Assembly (NCBI RefSeq): GCF_002258315.1
Contig: NZ_NOYD01000016.1
Location: 1 to 39,312 of the forward strand
Direction of reading: 5' to 3'
DNA length: 39,312 nucleotides
Source: Rhodococcus sp. 06-462-5
GTDB taxonomy: Bacteria; Actinomycetota; Actinomycetes; Mycobacteriales; Mycobacteriaceae
The notes under the pieces were generated by a model. That model was not told the DNA's origin, made no database searches, and saw only the letters and a list, made by a program, of their open reading frames with translations. Positions 7,775 through 15,703 of this stretch are shown piece by piece. Numbering within the stretch: the first letter of the stretch is position 1; the number at the start of each line of letters is the position of its first letter. A program made the position numbers and the translations under genes.

Positions 7775-8943
7775 GCCCGCACACCCGGCCTGAATTTGGG
7801 CACGCGCAGGCTCACTTTGGTGCCTGCGCCCGGTGCGGTGTCCACTACGAGACCGTAGTCGTTTCCGAAGGCTGCCCGCAGCCGATCGTCCACGTTCGCC
7901 AATCCGACATGGGCCGCGTCCTCGGTGTGCAGGCTTCCCGAACGCAGCACATCGGGATCCATCCCCACCCCGTCGTCCTCGATACTGATCACTGCGTCGG
8001 TGCCCTCGTCGGCGGCGATGATCGTCACGCGGCCGCCGTCGGCCTTGCCGGACAGGCCGTGCCGGACGGCGTTCTCGACGAGCGGCTGCAGCGCCAGAAA
8101 CGGCAGCGCGACGCTCAACACCTCGGGCGCCACCTGCAACGTGACCTGCAGGGAATCACCGAAGCGGGCCCGTTCGAGCGTCAGGTACCGATCGATGTTG
8201 CGTAGCTCGTCCGCGAGCACCGTGAACTCGCCTGCGTTGCGGAACGAGTATCGGGTGAAGTCGGCGAACTCGAGCACCAGCTCCCGCGCTCGATCCGGGT
8301 CGGTGCGCACGAACGACGCGATGGTGCCGAGCGCGTTGTAGATGAAGTGTGGGCTGATCTGTGCGCGCAGTGCCCGCACCTCGGCGCGGTCCAACCGCGC
8401 CCGGGACGCGTCGAGTTCGGCGAGCTCGATCTGACCGCACGCGTAGCGCGCGACCTCAGCGATGGCCCCGAGCATGCCCGGTCCGGGCTCGGCGACGACG
8501 GCTGCCCCCAACACCCCGACCACAGGAGACTCGTCGACGACCAACGGCTGCACCACCAGCGCTCTGACCTCGTGGATCGAACCGAGCGGCAGACGCACCA
8601 GGACGCGCCGCTGCCCGTCCACCGCCCGCTTCGCCGCCTCGACGAAGGCCGGTGTCAGCTCGTCCCACGGGCCGTCCCAGGCCAGCAGCGAACCGTCGGG
8701 ATCGCAGATTCCCAGTGCGTCCGCACCGGTCAGTACCCGCAGGTGCGGCGCGGCCGCGGCAGCCGAGCGAGTGTCGAGACCGTCACGCAACGGCTTGGCG
8801 GCCAACGACGCGGTGTGCAGGGTGGCGTGGACGGCTCGCTCGGCCGGTGTGGTGAGGTCTCGTCGACCGCGCAGACTGATCACGGCGATGACCGAGACGA
8901 TCACGGCCACGATCACCGCCAACGACGCCAGTGCCGCGGTCAT
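7771..8943 (-). CDS. LytS-type sensor histidine kinase
   Basis: A 390-residue kinase with a single N-terminal membrane helix (about 5-24), a cytoplasmic GAF-like sensory region (about 45-165), and a His_kinase (PF06580-type) domain with phospho-acceptor His199 in 'QISPHFIYNAL'. The HATPase domain follows, with 'LVENAVRHGLSG', 'DDGVGMD' and 'GLANVDDRL'. An upstream-extended reading exists, but the ATG at 8943 fits best: it overlaps the lipase stop by 4 bases (ATGA) and begins just before the membrane helix. Unlike classical LytS it lacks the 5-6 helix LYT sensor, so the signal is probably read in the cytoplasm. It phosphorylates the LytTR regulator encoded next. Confidence 0.92.
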   Translation of the reverse strand: MTAALASLAVIVAVIVSVIAVISLRGRRDLTTPAERAVHATLHTASLAAKPLRDGLDTRSAAAAAPHLRVLTGADALGICDPDGSLLAWDGPWDELTPAFVEAAKRAVDGQRRVLVRLPLGSIHEVRALVVQPLVVDESPVVGVLGAAVVAEPGPGMLGAIAEVARYACGQIELAELDASRARLDRAEVRALRAQISPHFIYNALGTIASFVRTDPDRARELVLEFADFTRYSFRNAGEFTVLADELRNIDRYLTLERARFGDSLQVTLQVAPEVLSVALPFLALQPLVENAVRHGLSGKADGGRVTIIAADEGTDAVISIEDDGVGMDPDVLRSGSLHTEDAAHVGLANVDDRLRAAFGNDYGLVVDTAPGAGTKVSLRVPKFRPGVRA

Positions 8944-10121
8944 CGCGCGCACGTCGTCGAGGTGGGCACGTTCAGGAAGCGTTCGACGAGCCAGTCGACT
9001 CCGATGCCGTTGGCGGCCAGTTCGGCATGGCCCTGCTCCGGTTCGGAGCGAAGCTCGACGTCGTCGCCCAGTGCGCAGGCCTCGGCCACCGCGTCCCGGG
9101 TCCATTGGGGATCGATGAGATCGTCGCGTTCGCCGACCAGGACCAGGAGCGGTACCTCGGTGCGAGACGTCGGTACCGCAACCGATTCGAGCCACTGCGT
9201 CATCCGATCCGATGCATCCGCGGAGTCCGGGAAGGCGTCGGCCGGATCGAGAACGGCTCCGGCGTCGGCCTTGGAGAAGCCGAGCAGGTCACTGCAGGCG
9301 GTCAGCGCGGTCACGTTGTCGGCGAACGTGCCGCGGATGTAGTCCGCGCGTTCGGCACTCGGATCTGCGGCGTGCAGACCCTCGTAGAGATACGGCACCA
9401 GCAGCTGACGCGGCACGGTCTGCTCGGTCTCGGGCGCGAAGAACCGCGTCAGATCGGCCGCGGGCGACAGTGCCGCGGCACCGACCAGTTGCAGACCGTC
9501 GCCGTAGTCGCCACTGCGCTCGGCCGCCGCCCAGACCGCTTGTCCGCCTTGGGAGGTGCCCACTGCACCCCACCTGGTGCCGACGTCGGGAACCACGTTG
9601 CGGGCCGCGCGCACCGCGTCGATCACGTCGTACGCTGCGGCGTCCCGGTCGAGGTACGCGGGATCTCCCGGCGTTCCGAGCCCCTGGTAGTCCGTCACCA
9701 CGACCACGGTGCCGCGTTCGAGGAACGGCGTCACCAATCCGATGGTGCCCAACAGGTTCGGATAGAGCGAGGGTGCGCACTCGTCGGTGACACCGGTGGT
9801 GCCGTGCCCGACGGAGACGATCGGCCAGCCACCGGGCGGAGCAGAACCCTTGGGCACGAACACCGTTCCCGATGCCTCGGTCCCGCCCCCGGTGACTCCG
9901 TCGGTGGTGCGGTAGACGATTTTGGTGGCGGTTCCGCCGAGGTAGGCGACACCGATGTCGACCTGCCCCAGCAGCATCGACGACACGATCTCACCGCGTT
10001 CGAGGCCTTCGGGTGCCGCGACAACAGTGGGGGCGGGTTCGACGGATTCGGCGGTGGGAGTGCTGCACGAGGCAAGGGCGAACACCAGTGCCGCGGCGAC
10101 CACCGGTCCGGTCGACCTCAC
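8940..10121 (-). CDS. Secreted lipase-family lipoprotein
   Basis: A 393-residue protein when started at GTG 10121, which has GGAG 10 bases upstream and gives a clean lipoprotein signal with lipobox LASC (Cys19). The reading frame extends to 10193, but that would put basic residues before the signal and overlap the antiporter gene. The mature part has an alpha/beta-hydrolase fold of the secretory lipase (LIP) type: 'VSVGHGTTG' oxyanion region, nucleophile in 'GTSQGG', Asp in 'LVGERDDLIDP', and a His near 'EQGHAELA'. It should hydrolyse esters or triacylglycerols at the cell surface. It is translationally coupled to the downstream kinase gene, which suggests, but does not prove, that its fatty-acid products relate to the transport system. 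Confidence 0.85.
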   Translation of the reverse strand: MRSTGPVVAAALVFALASCSTPTAESVEPAPTVVAAPEGLERGEIVSSMLLGQVDIGVAYLGGTATKIVYRTTDGVTGGGTEASGTVFVPKGSAPPGGWPIVSVGHGTTGVTDECAPSLYPNLLGTIGLVTPFLERGTVVVVTDYQGLGTPGDPAYLDRDAAAYDVIDAVRAARNVVPDVGTRWGAVGTSQGGQAVWAAAERSGDYGDGLQLVGAAALSPAADLTRFFAPETEQTVPRQLLVPYLYEGLHAADPSAERADYIRGTFADNVTALTACSDLLGFSKADAGAVLDPADAFPDSADASDRMTQWLESVAVPTSRTEVPLLVLVGERDDLIDPQWTRDAVAEACALGDDVELRSEPEQGHAELAANGIGVDWLVERFLNVPTSTTCAR

Positions 10122-10134
10122 TGTCTCTGCGCTC

Positions 10135-11799
10135 CTACGGTGTACGTCGTGCGATGCGAGCCTCCGCCGCAATTTCCTCCACGTCCAGACCATTCAACAC
10201 TGCCCGCAGGGCTTCGTCCTCCAACTCCCCCGAGTCGCGAGCCGCGATGAGCGCCGCCCGCTGCGCGACCAGGACGTTGTGCCGCAGCGAATCGAACAAC
10301 GCCCCGGCCGCCGCGATCCGCTTCTCGCGATCCTCGGTCTCGTCGGCATCCAAACGAGCGCGCACCGAGCGTCGGACTCGCTCGATCACCTCGTCGACGC
10401 GCTCGCTGTCCACTCCCGCAATTCCCTCCTTCGCCGCGCGCTGGAGGTAGTCCTCTGCCGCCGTCCGGGCGATGGCCTGCGACAGCAGCCGCTGATTGTC
10501 GTTGCGCTGCTGCTCGAGTGGATCGGCCACGTCGAGCCGTCGGATCAACAGCGGAAGCGTCAGGCCCTGCAGCAGCAACGTACCGACGGCGACGACGAAG
10601 GCCACGGCCTGAATCACCGCGCGCCCGGGGAATTCGTCGCCGAGCACCGTGGTCAGCGGTACACCGGCCGCCGCAGCGAGCGTGACCACCCCACGCATGC
10701 CCGCCCAGGAGAGCACCAGGTTCTGCTGCCACGTGAGACCGGTCTCGGCCGGCGATGATCGCCGGAACAGCTTGCGAAGCAGCATGTTTCGCCCGGAGTT
10801 GACGAATATCCACGCTGGGCGGACGGCCATCACCACCACCAGGACCAGCACCGCATAGGCGAACACGTGGTGCACCGGCAGCCCTTCACGCTGGACTTCC
10901 TCGATGACGAATTTCAGCTGTAAACCCATGTAGGCGAACACGAATGCTTCGAGCAGAAGATCCAGCGTCGGCCACACCTGCCGTTCCTGCACCCGAGTGG
11001 AGACCGACACGTCGGCGGTGACGCGGCCCAGCACGAAACCCGCGGTGACGACGGCGAGCACACCGGAGGCATGCACCTCCTCGGCCGCCAGATACGCGGT
11101 GAACGGCAGCACCAGACCGAGCACGGTTTCCAGCGCCGAGTCCGCGATGCGATTGCGGACGAACCGCACGATGCGCGCCAGGACCAGCCCCACGAGCACG
11201 CCGCCCGCGATCTCGTAGAGGAAGAACAGCACCGGTGAACCGAGTTCGATCCGACTGCCCGTCACCGAGGCGACGGCCAGGGTGAACAGGGTCAACGCGG
11301 CCGCGTCGTTCACCAGAGACTCGCCGGTGAGGATGGCCATCATCCGAGCAGGCAGGCCGAGCTTGCGGCCGACAGAGACCGCGGACACCGCGTCGGGCGG
11401 GGCGACGACGGCACCGAGCACCAGAGCCGCACCCAGCGTCAGTTCCGGGATCAACAGGTTCGCGAACCAGCCGACCACGAACGTCGTCACGATCACCATG
11501 ACCAATCCGAGCCGGAGTATCTGGCCGAGATTGCGCCGAAAGGTGACGAACGAGAAATCCAGCGCGGCGGAGTACAACAGCGGCGGAAGCACCACGCCGA
11601 GGATCAGCTCGGGCGAGAGACTGACGTGCGGCACTCCGGGAACGAACGAGGCGATGGATCCGACGGTGACCAGGACGAGCGGAACCTGCAGATCGACGCG
11701 CCTGGCGAAACCAGCGACCGCGATCGCGAAGATGACTACGAGAAGAAGAATCGGTCCGTCCACCCCGACGATTGTGCCGTCAGCCGCACCCTGGGGCAC
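10135..11799 (-). CDS. Na+/H+ antiporter, CPA1/NhaP type
   Basis: A 554-residue protein with about 12 membrane helices in the first 430 residues and a charged cytoplasmic tail (about 435-554). CPA1 signatures are present: 'LGAVVAPPDAVSAVSVGRKLGLP' and the ion-binding 'GESLVNDAAAL'. It should exchange sodium (or potassium) for protons and help control pH and salt. The GTG at 11799 has no clear ribosome site, and a second GTG 12 codons later (before 'DGPILLL') is an alternative start. The lipase gene begins 13 bases beyond its stop, and the antitoxin-like gene ends 42 bases upstream, so it may belong to a long minus-strand transcript. Confidence 0.92.
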   Translation of the reverse strand: MPQGAADGTIVGVDGPILLLVVIFAIAVAGFARRVDLQVPLVLVTVGSIASFVPGVPHVSLSPELILGVVLPPLLYSAALDFSFVTFRRNLGQILRLGLVMVIVTTFVVGWFANLLIPELTLGAALVLGAVVAPPDAVSAVSVGRKLGLPARMMAILTGESLVNDAAALTLFTLAVASVTGSRIELGSPVLFFLYEIAGGVLVGLVLARIVRFVRNRIADSALETVLGLVLPFTAYLAAEEVHASGVLAVVTAGFVLGRVTADVSVSTRVQERQVWPTLDLLLEAFVFAYMGLQLKFVIEEVQREGLPVHHVFAYAVLVLVVVMAVRPAWIFVNSGRNMLLRKLFRRSSPAETGLTWQQNLVLSWAGMRGVVTLAAAAGVPLTTVLGDEFPGRAVIQAVAFVVAVGTLLLQGLTLPLLIRRLDVADPLEQQRNDNQRLLSQAIARTAAEDYLQRAAKEGIAGVDSERVDEVIERVRRSVRARLDADETEDREKRIAAAGALFDSLRHNVLVAQRAALIAARDSGELEDEALRAVLNGLDVEEIAAEARIARRTP

Positions 11800-11841
11800 G
11801 ACCGACGGACACGATCACCGATAGGAGGAGACCGGAAGGTC

Positions 11842-12030
11842 CTACTTGTCCGGAATCGCCTTCTTGACAGCGTCCTGAACCTTGTCGACCTTGTCGGCGT
11901 ACTTGCCGCCGGTCTTGTTGTCGATGAAGTCCCCCGCCTTCTCCACGACGTCGTCGATCTTGTCCGAATTCTCGGCCGCAAGATCCTTGCCCTTGTCGAC
12001 CATGCCCTTCAAATTGTCTGCGAAGCCCAT
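11842..12030 (-). CDS. Rv0909/MT0933-like small antitoxin
   Basis: A 62-residue, highly charged, helical protein with the MT0933-antitoxin family pattern: 'DNLKGMVDKGKDLAAENSDK', then 'AGDFIDNKTGGKYADKVDK' and a final 'AVKKAIPDK'. The related Rv0909 of M. tuberculosis is a 59-residue antitoxin placed between ctpE (Rv0908) and the SRPBCC toxin Rv0910. Here the ctpE side is kept (stop 42 bases upstream), but the next gene is a Na+/H+ antiporter and the Rv0910-like gene lies 9.3 kb further on. It may act on that distant partner or have another role, such as a stress-related helical protein. Confidence 0.85.
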   Translation of the reverse strand: MGFADNLKGMVDKGKDLAAENSDKIDDVVEKAGDFIDNKTGGKYADKVDKVQDAVKKAIPDK

Positions 12031-12072
12031 GAAACTCTCCTGCCGGTCGGGTGCAACGGAACACCCGAAAGC

Positions 12073-14469
12073 CTACGTTTTGTTCTGCCTGTTGCGTAGT
12101 GCCGATCCGAATCGATGGGCGACCTCGACGAGCGCAATGCCGATACCGCCGATGATCAAGGCGCTGGTGGTGGCTCCGACGTTGGAGGGGTCGAGCTTGA
12201 AGAAGGTGCGGCAGAACGGGATTGCGAACAGCAACAGGTAGCCACCGACCGACCCACCGAGCAGCAGGATCTTCCACCAGTTGTAGGGCCGCGCGACGAC
12301 GGCCAACACCCACAGCGCAATCATGATCAGGGTGATCAGCGCGGTGGTACTGGCCTGCGTCACCTGGGTCTCGGTCGCGTTCGGGCCTGCATAGACCAGC
12401 AGGTACGAGATGAACGTGCACGAGCCGACGATCAAACCGGACGGCACGGCCAGCCGCATCACCCGCGAGACGAATCCACTGCGCGCCCGCTCGTTGTTCG
12501 GCGCGAGCGAGAGCACGAAGGCCGGGATACCGATGGTGAACCAGGCAGCGATCGTCACGTGCCGCGGAAGGAACGGATACGGAATCGGCTCGAAGTGGAA
12601 GATCTGCGACAGCACGCCCGAGAGCCCGATGAGGAACGCCAGCAGTACCGAGTACACCGTCTTGGTGAGGAACAGATTGGAGACACGTTCGATGTTGCCG
12701 ATGACGCGTCGCCCCTCCCCTACGACGTAGGGCAACGTGGCGAACTTGTTGTCCAACAGCACGATCTGCGCGACGGCTCGCGTAGCGGCGCTTCCCGAAC
12801 CCATCGAAACGCCGATGTCGGCGTCCTTGAGCGCGAGCACGTCGTTGACGCCGTCGCCGGTCATCGCGACCGTGTGGCCGCGAGATTGCAACGCGCCCAG
12901 CATCGCTCGCTTCTGATCGGGCCTGACGCGGCCGAAAGTGGTGGAGTGTGCCAGAGTGTCGGCCAGCTTCTCGGAGTCCTCGGGAAGATCACGCGCATCG
13001 ATCGGGGCGTCGCCGCCGGGCAGGCCGAGTGAACCGGCGACCGCGCCGACCGAGACGGCATTGTCGCCGGAGATGACCTTGACCTCGACGTACTGGCTCG
13101 CGAAGTACTCCAGCGTGTCTCGGGCATCCTCGCGCACCTTCTGCTCGAGAATCACCAGGGCACGCGGGGCGACGACACCGGGCGCGTTCGCGTCGTCGAC
13201 GGCAGCGTCGGAGCTGGCGAGAAGCAACACCCGCAGGCCTTTCGAACCTGCGGATTCGGCCCGTCGAGCCGTCTCGGAGCCGGAGTCGAGCAGTACGTCC
13301 GGGGCACCGAGCAGCCAGTTTCCGTGCTCGCCGTAGGACAGTCCACTCCACTTCTTGGCCGAGGAGAACGGGGCAACCGCCGTCTGAGTCCACCCGGGCG
13401 CGTCCGGATACGCCTCACCGACCGCCTGCACACTCGCGTTCGGCCGCGGATCGTCGTGGGCCAGAGACGCGAGAGCCTGTGTGACCGAATCGGAATCGCG
13501 GCTGTCGATCAGCACCAACTCGGACAGCCGCATGCCGTTCTCGGTGAGGGTGCCGGTCTTGTCCGCACACACCACGTCGACGCGGGCGAGGCCTTCGATC
13601 GCAGGCAGCTCCTGCACCAGGCACTGCCGTTGACCGAGCCGGACCACGCCCACCGCGAACGCGATCGACGTCATCAGCACCAGACCTTCGGGCACCATCG
13701 GGACGAGCGCGGCGACCATGCCGTTGAGGGCAGGCCCCAAAGCCTGTCCGCTGGAGAACAATTGGTTGTAGATGATCAGCGCACCGGCCGGAATCATCAG
13801 GTAGGTGATGAATTTGAGGATCTTGTCGATACCGCTGCGCAGTTCGGACTTGACCAGAGTGAACTTGCTGGCCTCCTCGGCGAGCTTGGCTGCATAGGCG
13901 TCGCGCCCCACCTTCGTCGCGCGGTACGCACCACTGCCCGACACGACGAAACTTCCCGAAAGCACCTGCGCCGCCTGAAGTTTGTGCACCGTGTCGGCCT
14001 CGCCGGTGAGCAACGACTCGTCGATCTCGAGGCTCTCGGTCTCGATCACCTCACCGTCGACGACGATCTGATCACCGGGACCCAGTTCGACGATATCGCC
14101 GAGTACGACCTCGTCCGGCGGGATCTGCTTCGAGACGCCGTCGCGTCGCACCTGGGGCTTGTTCTGCCCGACGATGGCCAGCCGATCCAAGGTGCGCTTG
14201 GCGCGAATTTCCTGCACGATTCCGATGCCGCTGTTCGCGACGATCAACAGCCCGAACATGCCGTCGATCACCGAACCCGTCGAGAGCACGATGATCAACA
14301 GCACACCGAGAATCGCATTGATTCGAGTGAACACGTTGCCGCGGACGATGTCGCGAACCGACCGAGAAGCTCGGGCCGGAACGTCGTTCGACTTTCCCTC
14401 GGCCCTGAGCCTGGCGACGTCCGCCTCGGTCAGCCCGGTGTCACGCTGCGCATCGGCGTCGATAGACAT
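12073..14469 (-). CDS. ctpE: P-type cation ATPase, CtpE-like
   Basis: A 798-residue P-type ATPase. Visible in order: actuator motif 'LTGEAD' (about 154-159), M4 'PMVPEGL' (about 257-263), phosphorylation site DKTGT with Asp303, nucleotide domain, hinge '[22 protein letters not shown]', and C-terminal membrane helices. There is no N-terminal heavy-metal-binding CxxC domain. Length, motifs and gene neighbours match mycobacterial CtpE (Rv0908), a calcium uptake ATPase. The gene follows the metallo-beta-lactamase-fold gene by 24 bases and precedes the Rv0909-like gene by 42, exactly the M. tuberculosis order apart from the missing Rv0907. Confidence 0.93.
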   Translation of the reverse strand: MSIDADAQRDTGLTEADVARLRAEGKSNDVPARASRSVRDIVRGNVFTRINAILGVLLIIVLSTGSVIDGMFGLLIVANSGIGIVQEIRAKRTLDRLAIVGQNKPQVRRDGVSKQIPPDEVVLGDIVELGPGDQIVVDGEVIETESLEIDESLLTGEADTVHKLQAAQVLSGSFVVSGSGAYRATKVGRDAYAAKLAEEASKFTLVKSELRSGIDKILKFITYLMIPAGALIIYNQLFSSGQALGPALNGMVAALVPMVPEGLVLMTSIAFAVGVVRLGQRQCLVQELPAIEGLARVDVVCADKTGTLTENGMRLSELVLIDSRDSDSVTQALASLAHDDPRPNASVQAVGEAYPDAPGWTQTAVAPFSSAKKWSGLSYGEHGNWLLGAPDVLLDSGSETARRAESAGSKGLRVLLLASSDAAVDDANAPGVVAPRALVILEQKVREDARDTLEYFASQYVEVKVISGDNAVSVGAVAGSLGLPGGDAPIDARDLPEDSEKLADTLAHSTTFGRVRPDQKRAMLGALQSRGHTVAMTGDGVNDVLALKDADIGVSMGSGSAATRAVAQIVLLDNKFATLPYVVGEGRRVIGNIERVSNLFLTKTVYSVLLAFLIGLSGVLSQIFHFEPIPYPFLPRHVTIAAWFTIGIPAFVLSLAPNNERARSGFVSRVMRLAVPSGLIVGSCTFISYLLVYAGPNATETQVTQASTTALITLIMIALWVLAVVARPYNWWKILLLGGSVGGYLLLFAIPFCRTFFKLDPSNVGATTSALIIGGIGIALVEVAHRFGSALRNRQNKT

Positions 14470-14493
14470 GCGTGCAGCTTAAACCCGGTCCGG

Positions 14494-15609
14494 TCAGCCC
14501 AGCCGAGCCCACCAACGATCGTCGTGCAGCGTTCGCGTGCCGTCTATTCGTTGTCCCGGCATCGGTACCGCCACCTGAACTCCGACGTCCTGCGCGGCAG
14601 CGTGCAGTCGCACGATGGGCTCGGACCAGGGGTGGAAGGCAAGGTTGAACGTGGCCCAGTGAATCGGCACGAAGATGCCCGACGCCGTCAGGTCGATGTG
14701 CGCGGTGACCGCTTCCTCGGGATTCATGTGGATGTCCGGCCACCGCACGTCGTAGGCCCCGACGGGCAGCAATGTCAGGTCGAAGGGGCCGTAGTTGCGG
14801 CCGATCTCGGCGAACTTCGGGGTGTAGCCGGTGTCGCCGCCGAAGAACACGCGACGAACCGGACCGGCGAAGGCCCAGGACGCCCACTGCGTCGAGTCCC
14901 GGGTCAGACCGCGGCCGGAGAAATGTCGAGCTTCTGTGCACGTGACGGTGAGGCCACCGATGTTCGTCTGCTCGTCCCAGTCCAGTTCGATGATGCGCGC
15001 CTCGGGCACCCGCCACTTGCGTAGGTGAGCACCGATTCCCAGCGGCACGACGAACGGTGCCGACTGCGTGCTCGCCAGCTTCTGCACCGTCGCCTTGTCG
15101 AGGTGGTCGTAGTGATCGTGGGAGATCACGATGGCGTCGACCCGCGGCAGGTCGACCAGCTCGACCGGAGTCGGATGCAGTCGCGCCGGCCCCACCACCG
15201 AGGACGGGGAGACGCGATTGCTCCACACCGGGTCGGCAAGAACGCGATAGCCGTCGACCTCGATGAGCACACTCGAGTGGCCGTACCAGGTGACCGCCAT
15301 CTCGCCCGCGTCCACCGGAGCGATCGGCGGGGCCAGCGGAATCGGGCGCTGGGGCCTGCCCTTGCCGCGCTCGGTGACGAGCGAGACGAACATGTTCTTC
15401 TGGTCCTTCTCGCCGCGACCCGGCACGTAACTCGAACTCGGATCGGAGTTGTGGAACCGGCGATCGCGGTATCGCGGCGACCCGGCCGCATAGGGACTGA
15501 TGTGTACGCGTCTGGCACCGATCGCCGACGGCAGACCCCACGTCGCGCGTGCCAACCATGCACCGCTCAGTGCTGCGGCTGCTCCCAGTACGAACTTCGT
15601 CTTCGTCAC
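14494..15609 (-). CDS. Metallo-beta-lactamase-fold hydrolase, Rv0906/NAPE-PLD-like
   Basis: A 371-residue protein with an N-terminal hydrophobic anchor or signal (about 5-25) and a metallo-beta-lactamase domain. The zinc motif HxHxDH is seen as 'SHDHYDHLD' (His164, His166, Asp168, His169), with later ligands in 'CTEARHFSGRG' and 'FGGDTGY', and a closing 'PIHWATFNLAFHPW'. This pattern belongs to the UlaG/NAPE-PLD-like branch, which hydrolyses phosphoester or lactone bonds. Length and position just before ctpE match M. tuberculosis Rv0906 (372 residues). It is divergent from htpG and heads a long minus-strand gene run. Substrate unknown. Confidence 0.9.
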   Translation of the reverse strand: MTKTKFVLGAAAALSGAWLARATWGLPSAIGARRVHISPYAAGSPRYRDRRFHNSDPSSSYVPGRGEKDQKNMFVSLVTERGKGRPQRPIPLAPPIAPVDAGEMAVTWYGHSSVLIEVDGYRVLADPVWSNRVSPSSVVGPARLHPTPVELVDLPRVDAIVISHDHYDHLDKATVQKLASTQSAPFVVPLGIGAHLRKWRVPEARIIELDWDEQTNIGGLTVTCTEARHFSGRGLTRDSTQWASWAFAGPVRRVFFGGDTGYTPKFAEIGRNYGPFDLTLLPVGAYDVRWPDIHMNPEEAVTAHIDLTASGIFVPIHWATFNLAFHPWSEPIVRLHAAAQDVGVQVAVPMPGQRIDGTRTLHDDRWWARLG

Positions 15610-15703
15610 GGCCCCCAGAGTAGGCGGCGCCGACGTCTTCGCAGCTCACCCGTAGCCTTGCCCTAGAATATTCGCGTCGGTTTTGCTGCTAGAAGGGGAG
15701 ACA

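Noticed and set aside
8944..9195. Upstream extension of the histidine kinase
   Set aside because: The added residues are Arg/Gly-rich antisense of the lipase frame; ATG 8943 overlaps the lipase stop and directly precedes the membrane helix.
11800..11841. Possible terminator between the antitoxin-like gene and the antiporter
   Set aside because: Only a 4-bp stem was found, so read-through from the ctpE side cannot be excluded but no terminator is supported.
15683..15703. Upstream TTG start for htpG
   Set aside because: It would include the ribosome-binding site in the coding region and add residues not found at HtpG N-termini; TTG 15704 is preferred.
15610..15703. HspR (HAIR) or HrcA (CIRCE) operator upstream of htpG
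   Set aside because: Neither inverted repeat is present in the gap.
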